34,423 nt of DNA from an uncultured Solobacterium sp. (GCA_938039295.1 CALHUY010000022.1:1-34423), one strand, 5' to 3'; shown: positions 23,329 through 31,700, numbered from the stretch's first letter. Program-made: numbers and translations. Notes: a model not told the origin generated them from the letters alone.

Positions 23329-24837
23329 CTACTTGTTATATGTATTATCGTTATGCTTAACTTGAACGTCATGAGCTCCACCTTCAACAATTGAAGTTGA
23401 AGATACTAACGTTAGTTTAGCTTTATCTTGTAATTCAGGAATTGTTAATGCACCACAGTTACACATTGTAGATTTAATCTTTAATACTGTTAATGCAACG
23501 TTATCCTTTAAGGAACCTGCATACGGTACATAAGAGTCTACACCCTCTTCAAAAGACAACTTCTTACCTTGACCTAAGTCGTAGCGAGCCCAGTTACGAG
23601 CACGTGCAGAACCTTCACCCCAGTATTCTTTTACGGTATTACCATTAACGACTAACTTTTCACCAGGAGCTTCTTCAAATCTGGAGAAGTAACGCCCTAA
23701 CATTACAAAGTCAGCACCCATTGCTAAAGCTAATGTAATGTGATAGTCGTATACGATACCACCATCAGAACAAATAGGTACGTAAACACCTGTTTCTTCG
23801 AAGTATTCATCACGAGCCTTTGCTACATCAATGACTGCAGTAGCCTGTCCACGACCAATGCCCTTCGTTTCACGAGTGATACAGATAGAACCACCACCAA
23901 TACCAATCTTGATAAAGTCAGCACCTGCATCGGCTAAGTATCTGAAACCTTCCGCATCAACAACGTTACCAGCACCTACCTTGAGCTTATCACCATAATT
24001 TTGACGAATCCACTTGATTGTTTCAGCTTGCCAGATAGAGTAACCTTCAGAAGAGTCAATAACGACACAGTCTACACCCGCTGCTACTAGTGCAGGAATA
24101 CGTTCAGCATAGTCACGTGAGTTAATACCAGCACCTACTAATAAACGTTTTTCCTTATCTAGTAGTTCATAAGGATGTTCCTTATGAGAATCATAATCCT
24201 TACGGAAAACAAGATATTGTAAATGATCATTTTCATCCACAACAGGAAGTGTATTTAACTTATTATCCCAAATGAGATCATTTGCGGATGATAATGTTGT
24301 ATTAGGTCCACCAACAATCAGATTTTCACGTGGTGTCATGTAATCCTTAACAAGCTCATTACCGGTCATACGAGACATACGATAGTCACGTGAAGTTAAT
24401 AGACCCATTAACTTACCATTAGGTGTTCCATCTTCCGTAACTGCAATTGTAGAATGTCCTGTCTCTTCGATTAAAGCGTAAACTTCAGTAAACTTTGCGT
24501 CTGGTTTTACATTTGAATCACTGACAACAAAACCTGCCTTATAATTCTTAACACGTGCAACCATTGCTGCTTGACTTGCAATTGGCTGTGAACCGAAGAT
24601 AAATGCCATTCCGCCTTCTTTCGCAAGTGCGATACCTAAGCGATCACCAGATACAGACTGCATAACAGCACTGATCATAGGTATATTTAAAGAAATCGCT
24701 GGTTCTTCACCCTTCTTATAGCGAACAAGTGGTGTTTTTAATGAAACATTAGCAGGAATATTTTCCGGTCCTGTAAATCCTGGAACGAGTAAATATTCAC
24801 TAAAAGTATGTGAAGGTTCATCATAGTAGTATGCCAT
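23329..24837 (-). CDS. guaB: Inosine-5'-monophosphate dehydrogenase
   Basis: It oxidises IMP to XMP with NAD+, the committed step to guanine nucleotides. The 502-aa protein has the TIM barrel with an inserted pair of CBS domains (about 100-225, including GLLTSRDYRMSRM and NTLPVVDENDHLQYL). The catalytic loop is GGGSICITRETKGIGRGQ with Cys319 as nucleophile; most bacterial enzymes have GPGSxCxTR there, so this is the GGGS variant. The flap region contains EYWGEGSARARNWARY and carries the expected Arg-Tyr type ending. GGGAGG precedes the ATG. The gene is a single unit with its own promoter and terminator. I looked for a purine riboswitch in front and saw none. Confidence 0.95.
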   Translation of the reverse strand: MAYYYDEPSHTFSEYLLVPGFTGPENIPANVSLKTPLVRYKKGEEPAISLNIPMISAVMQSVSGDRLGIALAKEGGMAFIFGSQPIASQAAMVARVKNYKAGFVVSDSNVKPDAKFTEVYALIEETGHSTIAVTEDGTPNGKLMGLLTSRDYRMSRMTGNELVKDYMTPRENLIVGGPNTTLSSANDLIWDNKLNTLPVVDENDHLQYLVFRKDYDSHKEHPYELLDKEKRLLVGAGINSRDYAERIPALVAAGVDCVVIDSSEGYSIWQAETIKWIRQNYGDKLKVGAGNVVDAEGFRYLADAGADFIKIGIGGGSICITRETKGIGRGQATAVIDVAKARDEYFEETGVYVPICSDGGIVYDYHITLALAMGADFVMLGRYFSRFEEAPGEKLVVNGNTVKEYWGEGSARARNWARYDLGQGKKLSFEEGVDSYVPYAGSLKDNVALTVLKIKSTMCNCGALTIPELQDKAKLTLVSSTSIVEGGAHDVQVKHNDNTYNK

Positions 24838-24869
24838 TAACGTAATTCCTCCCTTTTATAATTTTACTA

Positions 24870-24897
24870 ATTATATCAATTAATAAGGTTATGTAAA
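24870..24897 (-). promoter_or_regulatory. Promoter of guaB
   Basis: On the - strand TTTACA (24897-24892) and TATAAT (24875-24870) are 16 bp apart, with a start expected near 24863 and a leader of about 25 bases. The rest of the 263-bp guaB/proS divergent region is plain A+T-rich sequence in which I see no RNA structure. Confidence 0.65.
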
Positions 24898-25067
24898 TAA
24901 TTCCGAACAAATATTCCAAAAAAACTTACAAATATGCATGAAATATAACGATACAAGTATTTTGTATATATTTTATTTCATAAAAATAGCTAGTTAAAAA
25001 GTATATATTTTACGATAGGATTTATTATAATGTCTATTTTAGATAATATTTTATTTGAAGCCAATTA

Positions 25068-25076
25068 TGATATAAT
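25068..25076 (+). promoter_or_regulatory. Extended -10 promoter of proS
   Basis: TGA followed by TATAAT (25071-25076) forms an extended -10; no convincing -35 is seen. The start would be near 25083, giving a leader of under 20 bases with GAGG before the ATG. That is too short for a T-box, unlike thrS. Confidence 0.65.
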
Positions 25077-25100
25077 CTTAAAGGTTATAAGAGGTATATT

Positions 25101-26786
25101 ATGCGATTAAAAAATAGTTATTTCTTTACAATTCGCGAGAATGCGAAAGATGAAGATTCAGTAAGTTCAAATCTACTCGTACGTGCTGGCATGATTAAGA
25201 AGAGTTCAGCTGGCGTGTATATGATGTTACCAATGGGTAATCGTGTATTATCAAAGATTTACGCAATTATCCGTGATGAAATGGATAAGATTGATTGCCA
25301 AGAGTTATCAATGCCTTCATTAATTCCCGAGGAAGTATATGTATCCTCTGGAAGACGTGCAGGTTTTGGTAAAGGTATGTTCTCATTAGAAGATCGTAAA
25401 GGTGTTCCTTATGTATTAGGTCCAACACATGAGGAGTTATTTGCGATGGCTGCTAAAATGCAGATACGCTCTTACAAGGATATGCCATTTTCACTTTATC
25501 AGATTCAGACAAAGTTCCGTGATGAACCACGCCCTCGTTATGGCTTGATTCGTGTACGTGAATTTACAATGAAGGACTCCTACACATTTGATAAAGATGA
25601 AGCTGGATTAGATGAATCCTATGCAAAACAATTTAATGCATATAAAAATATCATGAATCGCCTTCACTTAGATTATCGTATTGTTCGTGCTGATACAGGT
25701 GTCATGGGTGGTTTATTATCAGAAGAATTCCAGGCAATTACTCCACTTGGTGAAGATATCTTAGTATTAAGTGATGATGATAGTTTCGCTAGTAACATAG
25801 AAGTCGCTCCATGTGTACCAGAGATTGCTGATAAAGAAGATACACTCGAGACACTTACTTTAGTAGAAACTCCTCATTCACGTACAATTGAAGAAGTAAC
25901 TGAATTCTTAAAGAAAGATGTAAAGAAGTTTGTTAAGACTTTAATCTATAACGTTGATGGTAAAGCTGTCGCAGTAATGGTACGTGGTGATCGTGACGTA
26001 AATGAAACAAAGCTACGTAAATTACTAGAGGCTAACTCTGTAGAACTTGCAGACCCTACAATGGTTATGGCAGCAACAAACGCTGAAATTGGCTTTGCTG
26101 GTCCAGTAAATATACAATGCCCTCTTTATGCAGATGAAGAAGTTTTATATATGTATAACTTTATAGTGGGCGCAAATAAAACTGGTTACCACTATACAGG
26201 TGTAAACCAAAAGGATTTTACTCTTACAGGACATGGTGATTTAAGAAATATCCAAGAAGGAGATAAAAATCCGAATGGTGAAGGCGTTGTTCATTTCGCA
26301 CATGGCATTGAAGTTGGTAATACATTCAAACTTGGCACAAAGTACTCTAAGGCATTAGACCTACAGTATCTTGATCAAAATAATCAGTTACAATATGTCT
26401 GGATGGGTTCTTATGGTATTGGTCCTGCTCGTGCAATGGCTGCCCTTGCAGAACAAAATGCAGATGAAAATGGTATTAACTGGCCAAAGGATTTAGCACC
26501 ATTCCAAGTTGCTGTAGTGATTATCTCTATGAAGGATGAAGAACAAGTACGTATCGGTAATGAACTTCATGACGCATTACAAGCACAAGGCATCGAAGTA
26601 ATACTTGATAACCGTGATGAACGTCCAGGTGTTAAGTTTAAGGATATGGAATTGATTGGTATTCCTTTTAGAATTACAGTTGGTCGTGGTGTAGCTGAAG
26701 GTAAAGTTGAATTGAAATCTCGTACAGGTGAGTCTATCGAAGTTCCTGTTACTGAAGTGATTGATAAACTCAAAGAATTACTATAA
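25101..26786 (+). CDS. proS: Prolyl-tRNA synthetase (bacterial type)
   Basis: It charges tRNA-Pro. The 561-aa class II enzyme has motif 1 in the N-terminal part (MLPMGNRVLSKIYAIIRDEM), motif 2 FRDEPRPRYGLIRVREFTMK, the inserted editing domain typical of bacterial ProRS (about 225-385, including KKFVKTLIYN with the editing-site lysine and ANKTGYHYTGVN), motif 3 GSYGIGPARAMAALAEQ and a C-terminal anticodon-binding domain with LDNRDERPGVKFKDMELIG. The editing insertion should remove mischarged alanine. It is one of only two + strand genes right of 14.2 kb and is transcribed alone between a short-leader promoter and a bidirectional terminator. Confidence 0.97.
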   Translation: MRLKNSYFFTIRENAKDEDSVSSNLLVRAGMIKKSSAGVYMMLPMGNRVLSKIYAIIRDEMDKIDCQELSMPSLIPEEVYVSSGRRAGFGKGMFSLEDRKGVPYVLGPTHEELFAMAAKMQIRSYKDMPFSLYQIQTKFRDEPRPRYGLIRVREFTMKDSYTFDKDEAGLDESYAKQFNAYKNIMNRLHLDYRIVRADTGVMGGLLSEEFQAITPLGEDILVLSDDDSFASNIEVAPCVPEIADKEDTLETLTLVETPHSRTIEEVTEFLKKDVKKFVKTLIYNVDGKAVAVMVRGDRDVNETKLRKLLEANSVELADPTMVMAATNAEIGFAGPVNIQCPLYADEEVLYMYNFIVGANKTGYHYTGVNQKDFTLTGHGDLRNIQEGDKNPNGEGVVHFAHGIEVGNTFKLGTKYSKALDLQYLDQNNQLQYVWMGSYGIGPARAMAALAEQNADENGINWPKDLAPFQVAVVIISMKDEEQVRIGNELHDALQAQGIEVILDNRDERPGVKFKDMELIGIPFRITVGRGVAEGKVELKSRTGESIEVPVTEVIDKLKELL

Positions 26787-26791
26787 ATATA

Positions 26792-26825
26792 AAAAGTTCT
26801 ATACGTATAAATGTATAGAACTTTT
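26792..26825. terminator. Bidirectional terminator between proS and the EIIA gene
   Basis: A perfect 13-bp stem, AAAAGTTCTATAC (26792-26804) and GTATAGAACTTTT (26813-26825), around an 8-base loop. A/T runs on both sides serve proS (+) and the convergent EIIA gene (-). Confidence 0.88.
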
Positions 26826-26827
26826 CT

Positions 26828-27328
26828 TTATTTAATAATTGATTGCCCCAACTTTACAGATGTTGGCTCAATAAATTCAATTGTTTGTGTATTTGCATTA
26901 GTTACTACAAGCATTGTACTCATATTATATTTTGCACGTAACTTCTTCAAATCTACCTCTACAATTGGATCACCTGCTTTTACAGTATCACCTTGCTTCT
27001 TAGATAATATTGTAAAGCCATCACCGTTAGCTTCGACTGTATTTACACCGCAGTGTACTAGCAATTCAACACCATGCTTAGTAGTGATACCGAATGCATG
27101 CCCTGTAGGGAATAAAACAGATAATTCACCATTCGCAGGTGAGCATAATACAACCTTATCTCCTTCATATGTGAAGGCAACACTATCACCCATCATCTTT
27201 TCTGCAAAGACTGGATCAGGAACAGTTGTTACATCGATTAACTGACCGTCCGCGATTGCGACAATCGCATCATCATTTACAACGATATGATTCTGTAAGT
27301 CTTCTTTTTTCTTGAAAAAATTAAACAT
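26828..27328 (-). CDS. crr: PTS glucose-type EIIA protein
   Basis: A soluble phosphocarrier that passes phosphate from HPr to EIIB domains of glucose-family permeases. The 166-aa chain has the family motifs VFAEKMMGDSVAF and SPANGELSVLFPTGHAFGI (H77), and the phosphorylated histidine H92 in GVELLVHCGVNTV. DTVKAGDPIVEVDLKKL lies near the C-terminus. AGGAG precedes the ATG. It stands alone but close to a PTS EIIBC gene that lacks an EIIA domain, so it probably serves that permease and perhaps others. In Bacillota the fused EIIA domain of PtsG is more usual than a free EIIA-Glc. Its promoter overlaps a long inverted repeat. Confidence 0.93.
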   Translation of the reverse strand: MFNFFKKKEDLQNHIVVNDDAIVAIADGQLIDVTTVPDPVFAEKMMGDSVAFTYEGDKVVLCSPANGELSVLFPTGHAFGITTKHGVELLVHCGVNTVEANGDGFTILSKKQGDTVKAGDPIVEVDLKKLRAKYNMSTMLVVTNANTQTIEFIEPTSVKLGQSIIK

Positions 27329-27357
27329 AATTGTATTCTCCTATCATTGACTTCATT

Positions 27358-27387
27358 ATAGTAGTATAGTTTTCTTTCCAGTGTCAA
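27358..27387 (-). promoter_or_regulatory. Promoter of the EIIA gene
   Basis: On the - strand a perfect TTGACA (27387-27382) and TACTAT (27363-27358) are 18 bp apart. The whole -35 lies inside the loop of an 11-bp inverted repeat. Confidence 0.65.
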
Positions 27388-27406
27388 TGACATTCAAAAC
27401 TATACT
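27363..27406. repeat. 11-bp perfect inverted repeat at the EIIA promoter
   Basis: AGTATAGTTTT (27363-27373) and AAAACTATACT (27396-27406) are exact reverse complements with a 22-base loop that itself contains the palindrome TGTCAATGACA. One arm covers the end of the PHP gene (stop at 27400-27402) and the other borders the EIIA -10. It could be a regulator site or an RNA hairpin protecting the 3' end of the upstream mRNA; no T tract follows. Confidence 0.65.
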
Positions 27407-28254
27407 AACTTACGTAAGTGTTCTGGTATCCAATCAAAGCTAGAACTTAATAAGAATGAACGGTCAAGATGAACGCCAAATGGGATGTGTCTTTCTGGTT
27501 TATGGAAATCACTACCTCCACTTACATATAAGTGGTTTTCTTCACAGTACTTAAATAATTTAACAGATTCACGCATTGGAATAGATGGATGGAAACACTC
27601 TATACCATCTAATCTATCCTTTACTTCTTCAATATATCCATTCTTTCTAAAAGTATCATACTCAAAGATATGGGCTAAAAATGCTTTCCCTCCTGCACGG
27701 TGAATCAAGTCAATTGCTTCATCAAAGGAAAGATACGTATCATCTTCATGAATAAAGAATGGACTATCTGGATTAGATAAGCCTTTTCTAAAAAATAACT
27801 TATATGTTGGATAACACTTAGCAAACTCCAAATTCTTACTGTAGAGTTCTTGATACATCAGTTTCTTTGAACTACCCTTTTCAAAAGATTCTAATTGAAG
27901 CGATTCATCAAAGATATATTTTTCTTTCTTTGCACATTCTTGAATTCTTTTCAATAATGTTATCTCTATACGTTCTAAATTATCTTTACTATAAAATTCT
28001 CTATACCATGCATTAATCACTGTTGGATCAATACCGAAACCTAATAGTTCGATAATCTCACCTTTATAGCTTGTTGCGATTTCTGTACCAGGAATACATG
28101 GATAGTTATGGTAGTCAAAACATTCATACGCTAATGCATGATTATGATCTGTAATACTAAAGGGTTGGATGGAAGATAAATGAAGGGTATCAAGCATCTC
28201 TTCAATGCTTAATACCCCGTCTGACTTTGTTGTATGAAGATGAAAGTCAAACAT
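27400..28254 (-). CDS. PHP-domain phosphoesterase
   Basis: A 284-aa metal-dependent phosphoesterase of the PHP superfamily. The metal-binding motifs are complete: FDFHLHTTKSDG (H5, H7, D12), ITDHNH (about 34-39), GTEIA, a mid-chain histidine in FLAHIFEYD, and the closing GGSDFHKPE. The closest known groups are the YciV/RNase AM (TrpH) type, which acts on 5' ends of short RNAs or nucleotide 3',5'-bisphosphates, and histidinol-phosphatase-like proteins; I cannot decide between them. The ATG overlaps the stop of the PTS EIIBC gene by one base and has no ribosome site of its own, so it is coupled to the permease. That suggests, but does not prove, a sugar-phosphate-related role. Confidence 0.82.
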   Translation of the reverse strand: MFDFHLHTTKSDGVLSIEEMLDTLHLSSIQPFSITDHNHALAYECFDYHNYPCIPGTEIATSYKGEIIELLGFGIDPTVINAWYREFYSKDNLERIEITLLKRIQECAKKEKYIFDESLQLESFEKGSSKKLMYQELYSKNLEFAKCYPTYKLFFRKGLSNPDSPFFIHEDDTYLSFDEAIDLIHRAGGKAFLAHIFEYDTFRKNGYIEEVKDRLDGIECFHPSIPMRESVKLFKYCEENHLYVSGGSDFHKPERHIPFGVHLDRSFLLSSSFDWIPEHLRKLV

Positions 28255-29741
28255 TAACCGAATAATTCAGTCACTTTCTCTTCGTTCCATCCAAAGAAGT
28301 ATGTGATGATGAATGCAGCTACAATAGCAGTTACATAACCAACTAAGTAACCTAAAGCGCCACCTTCATTAACAATCAAGAATCCTAAGATACCAGATAC
28401 ACCCTGTGCAACAGATCCTACGTGGAATAAGGAAATCATAATACCACCAAAACCAGCACCTAATGAAGCTGTTAAGAATGGCTTACCTAAAGGTAATGTA
28501 ACACCATACATCAATGGTTCACCAATACCTAAGATACCTGCAGGTACAGAAGCAAGAATAGCTTCTGATAACTTCTTGTGATTCTTCTTAGCTCTTACAA
28601 ATAATGCGATAACAGCACCAACCTGTCCTGCACCAGCAACCTGCAAGATTGGTAATAAGTAGTTAACACCATGAGTAGCACCATTTGGATCATTCATAAT
28701 TGTATGAATTGGTGTAAATGCGCGGTGTAAACCAACAGAAACTAATGGTAACTGTAATGCTGATAATGCATACGCACCAATGAAACCTAATTTATTTAAT
28801 AATACGTCAGCTAAAGCAAAGATAGCCTTTGTTAATACAGCACCAATTGGCTGTAAGATGAAGATTGCTAAGAATGCTGTAATTAATAATGAGCAAAGTG
28901 GAGTCAAGATCATATCTAATGTATCTGGAACCCAACTTCTTAACCAACGTTCAACGTGTGCAATTACGATACCAGCAAATACAGCAGCTAAGATACCACC
29001 AGCAGCCGCATCAAATGGAGCACCAGTAATAGGTAAGTTGATACCTGCTGCAGGATCGCCAACCTTCATTAATAAAGGCATAGCAGCGTTACCTACGAAC
29101 ATTGCACCCATCATACCACCAAGGATTGGTGAACCCTTGTATTCCTTAGCAGCGTTCATACCAATGTAGATTGGTAAATAAGCAAATAATGTCCAACCAG
29201 CTGTGTTAAGTGTTAAATACCACCAAGATTGAGCGATAGCTGGATCAAGTTGTACCGCAGCGATACCTGGAACTCTGAAGAATAACTTCAAAACGTTTAA
29301 GATACCGTAGATTAAACCAGCACCAGCAATACCTGGTAATGCAGGTAAGAAGATATTTGCAAAATGCTTTAAGAATACCTGTACCGGTCCATTGTGCTTA
29401 GCCTGCTGAGCAGCCTTGTTTTCCTTAGCACGTTGCTGTAAGTTGATATCGCCTAAATCTTCGTTATGAACTTCTTTACGTTCATCAGCAGAGATCCCTG
29501 TAATTGCAGAAACTTCCGCACCGATCTTTGTAACCTTACCAGGTCCAAATACGATTTGAAGTTCTTCGCCATCAACAGTTCCCATCACCCCATCAATCTT
29601 CTTAACGCGGTCCAAGTCAAGTTTAGACTTGTCAGCTAAAGTTAAGTGAAGTCTTGTCATGCATGTCGAGTTTTCCTGAATATTGGATTTACCGCCGACA
29701 GCTTCAACAACTTCTTCAGCTATTTTCTTGTAGTTTTCCAT
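28254..29741 (-). CDS. PTS EIIBC permease, MurP-like (N-acetylmuramate/glucoside type)
   Basis: A 495-aa membrane permease that imports and phosphorylates a sugar. The EIIB domain (1-85) carries the phosphorylated cysteine C27 in ENSTCMTRLHLTL. A charged linker (about 85-115) leads to the EIIC domain with about ten membrane helices and the family motifs FLPALPGIAGAGLIYG, VGLHRAFTPIHTIM and GILGIGEPLMYGVTLPLGKP. There is no EIIA domain, so a separate EIIA-Glc is needed; one is encoded just downstream. The LQVAGAGQVGAVIAL and GIGEPLMYGVTLP stretches resemble MurP, but there is no murQ etherase nearby, so sucrose, trehalose or another glucoside remains possible. The leader holds a cre site and two tandem hairpins. 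Confidence 0.85.
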   Translation of the reverse strand: MENYKKIAEEVVEAVGGKSNIQENSTCMTRLHLTLADKSKLDLDRVKKIDGVMGTVDGEELQIVFGPGKVTKIGAEVSAITGISADERKEVHNEDLGDINLQQRAKENKAAQQAKHNGPVQVFLKHFANIFLPALPGIAGAGLIYGILNVLKLFFRVPGIAAVQLDPAIAQSWWYLTLNTAGWTLFAYLPIYIGMNAAKEYKGSPILGGMMGAMFVGNAAMPLLMKVGDPAAGINLPITGAPFDAAAGGILAAVFAGIVIAHVERWLRSWVPDTLDMILTPLCSLLITAFLAIFILQPIGAVLTKAIFALADVLLNKLGFIGAYALSALQLPLVSVGLHRAFTPIHTIMNDPNGATHGVNYLLPILQVAGAGQVGAVIALFVRAKKNHKKLSEAILASVPAGILGIGEPLMYGVTLPLGKPFLTASLGAGFGGIMISLFHVGSVAQGVSGILGFLIVNEGGALGYLVGYVTAIVAAFIITYFFGWNEEKVTELFG

Positions 29742-29761
29742 ATCTATTCCCTTTCTGATTT

Positions 29762-29798
29762 ACCTGAACAATTTCAGGTGGATTTCATCACTGAAATC
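29762..29798 (-). promoter_or_regulatory. Two tandem 7-bp palindromes/hairpins in the PTS leader
   Basis: Read on the - strand, GATTTCA-GTGA-TGAAATC (29798-29781) is followed after one base by ACCTGAA-ATTG-TTCAGGT (29779-29762). Both stems are perfect with 4-base loops. They lie about 20-57 bases before the PTS ATG. They may be RNA hairpins or a pair of operators. Confidence 0.65.
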
Positions 29799-29805
29799 GC
29801 TTTCG
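29792..29805 (-). promoter_or_regulatory. CcpA cre site in front of the PTS operon
   Basis: On the - strand CGAAAGCGATTTCA matches the cre consensus TGWAARCGNTWNCA at all positions but the first. It lies just after the predicted transcription start (about 29810), a position where CcpA represses. This implies glucose repression of the permease and PHP genes. Confidence 0.72.
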
Positions 29806-29816
29806 TTATTACATGC

Positions 29817-29825
29817 ATTTTAACA
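29817..29825 (-). promoter_or_regulatory. Extended -10 promoter of the PTS operon
   Basis: On the - strand TGT followed by TAAAAT (29822-29817) forms an extended -10; the -35 is weak. A start near 29810 gives a leader of about 70 bases containing the cre site and tandem hairpins. Confidence 0.55.
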
Positions 29826-29890
29826 CAATTTCACAAAATTTTACGTTATTATGGAATTGATGAAATTTTTTTTCATGTTTTGGCAAAGAT

Positions 29891-29914
29891 AAAAGGAATA
29901 GATATACTCTATTC
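29891..29914 (-). terminator. Terminator after thrS
   Basis: On the - strand GAATAG (29914-29909) pairs with CTATTC (29901-29896) across a 7-base loop, followed by CTTTT. The stem is short and has little G+C, so it may be weak. Confidence 0.6.
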
Positions 29915-29924
29915 TATTTTAAGT

Positions 29925-31700
29925 TTACCCTTTTTGAACTTCAGGTGCTAAGCGCTTTTCATCAATTTCAGCTTTGATTGCTGTTAAGAAATCTGCAATA
30001 GACATCTTCGTTTCTTGACGAGAACCATAACGACGTAACGTAATACCATTATTTTCGATTTCGCCATCACCCACTACAACTTCAATTGGAAGTTTATTTG
30101 TTTGTGCTTCACGAATACGATAACCTAACTTCTCATTACGATCATCTAGTTCTGTACGTACACCAATCTTACGTAACTCTTCAACTACTTTCTTTGCATA
30201 TTCGCCATGTGCTTCAGGAGATACCGGAATTACTACCGCCTGACGTGGTGCTAGCCATAATGGTAAGATGCCCTTTGTTTCTTCTAGCAAGAATGCAATG
30301 AAACGATCAATTGAGCCAAGAATTGCACGATGGATAACAACTGGTCTCTTCTTTTCGCCACCATTTGCGACATACTCTAATTCAAAACGCTCTGGTAACT
30401 GATAGTCTAACTGAATTGTAGATAATGTTACATCGTGACCTAATGCAGAGCGTACCTGTACGTCAATCTTAGGACCATAGAAGGCAGCTTCACCTTCTGC
30501 TTCATAATAAGGAACATTCATTTCCTTTAATACTTCACGTAATTCAGACTCACTTCTTTCCCAAAGTTCATCATTACCAAAGTACTTCTCTGTATTTTCC
30601 TTATCACGTAAAGAAAGACGGAACTCAAACTGATTTAAGTTAAAGTCCTTATATACATCCAAGATTAACTCCGTTACTGCTTTAATTTCAGAAGCAATCT
30701 GTTCTTCTGTACAGAAGATATGAGAGTCATTTTGTGTAAATGCACGAGAACGTTCAATACCAGTTAATGCACCTGATGCCTCAAAACGGAAGTCATTGGC
30801 AATCTCGGCAATACGGATAGGTAAATCACGGTAGGAATGTAATTGTGACTTATAGATAATCATATGTTCAGGACAGTTCATAGGACGTAATACAAATTCA
30901 TCATCATCACGTTCCATAATTGGGAACATATCATCCTTGTAGTGTGCTAAGTGACCTGAAATCTTGTATAGCTTTGTACTAGCAACAGATGGTGTTAATA
31001 CATGTTGGTAACCTCTAGCAAGTTCTTTATCCATGATGTAATCAGATAATAAACGTCTAACTGTCATACCATTTGGTAGCCAAAGAGGTAAACCTCCACC
31101 AACGATTTCTGAGAACATGAAGATTTGCATATCCTTACCAAGTTTACGGTGATCTCTTTGTTTTGCGTCTTCAAGATCAGCTAGATGTGAATCCAAATCC
31201 TCTTGTGTTGGTAAGCAAACACCATAGATACGTTGTAATACCTTGTTGTTTTTATCACCCTTCCAATATGCGCCAGAGTGTTTAATCAACTTGAAGTAAC
31301 GACAGTTCTTTGTAGTATCTGTATGAGGGCCACGACATAAGTCAGTAAAGTCACCCTGTGTATACATAGAGATGTTTGTGCCTTCAGGCATACGACTAAT
31401 TAAATCAATCTTATATTCATCATCTTTGAACTGTTCCAAAGCTTCTTCGCGTGTAATTTCTTGACGAACAATACGCTTATCTGCCTTTGCACACTTCTTC
31501 ATTTCTTTTTCAATTTTTGGTAAATCTTCATCACGAATAACATCATCACCTAAATCAATGTCATAGTAGAATCCCTCTTCAACAACTGGTCCTACCCAAA
31601 ACTTCGCTTGTGGGTATAGATGTTTTACAGCTTGGGCCATTAAATGCGCACAACTATGATTTAGCGTATTTAATGAAGCATCTTCTTTAAAATTTCTCAT
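29925..31700 (-). CDS. thrS: Threonyl-tRNA synthetase lacking the TGS domain
   Basis: It charges tRNA-Thr. The ATG at 31700 has GGAGGAG just upstream and gives 591 aa. Most bacterial ThrRS are near 640 aa and begin with a TGS domain of about 60 residues; here the chain begins almost directly with the editing domain. Editing residues are intact: H15 and H19 (HSCAHLM), C122 and H126 (DLCRGPH), so removal of mischarged serine should work. The class II core has RPMNCPEHM, RFEASGALTGIERSRAFTQN and the motif-3 region HRAILGSIDRFIAFL, followed by an anticodon-binding domain. Expression is controlled by a T-box leader. An in-frame start at 31727 adds nine residues only and no TGS. Confidence 0.95.
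   Translation of the reverse strand: MRNFKEDASLNTLNHSCAHLMAQAVKHLYPQAKFWVGPVVEEGFYYDIDLGDDVIRDEDLPKIEKEMKKCAKADKRIVRQEITREEALEQFKDDEYKIDLISRMPEGTNISMYTQGDFTDLCRGPHTDTTKNCRYFKLIKHSGAYWKGDKNNKVLQRIYGVCLPTQEDLDSHLADLEDAKQRDHRKLGKDMQIFMFSEIVGGGLPLWLPNGMTVRRLLSDYIMDKELARGYQHVLTPSVASTKLYKISGHLAHYKDDMFPIMERDDDEFVLRPMNCPEHMIIYKSQLHSYRDLPIRIAEIANDFRFEASGALTGIERSRAFTQNDSHIFCTEEQIASEIKAVTELILDVYKDFNLNQFEFRLSLRDKENTEKYFGNDELWERSESELREVLKEMNVPYYEAEGEAAFYGPKIDVQVRSALGHDVTLSTIQLDYQLPERFELEYVANGGEKKRPVVIHRAILGSIDRFIAFLLEETKGILPLWLAPRQAVVIPVSPEAHGEYAKKVVEELRKIGVRTELDDRNEKLGYRIREAQTNKLPIEVVVGDGEIENNGITLRRYGSRQETKMSIADFLTAIKAEIDEKRLAPEVQKG

Noticed and set aside
24838..25100. Purine riboswitch for guaB or T-box for proS in the divergent gap
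   Set aside because: Both predicted leaders are under 30 bases, and neither the purine-aptamer nor the T-box core sequence is present.
26811..27245. A 144-aa open frame on + antisense to the EIIA gene
   Set aside because: It starts inside the bidirectional terminator and mirrors the EIIA coding sequence.
28780..29169. A 129-aa open frame on + antisense to the PTS permease
   Set aside because: Shadow of a membrane-protein gene; no start signal or recognisable motif.
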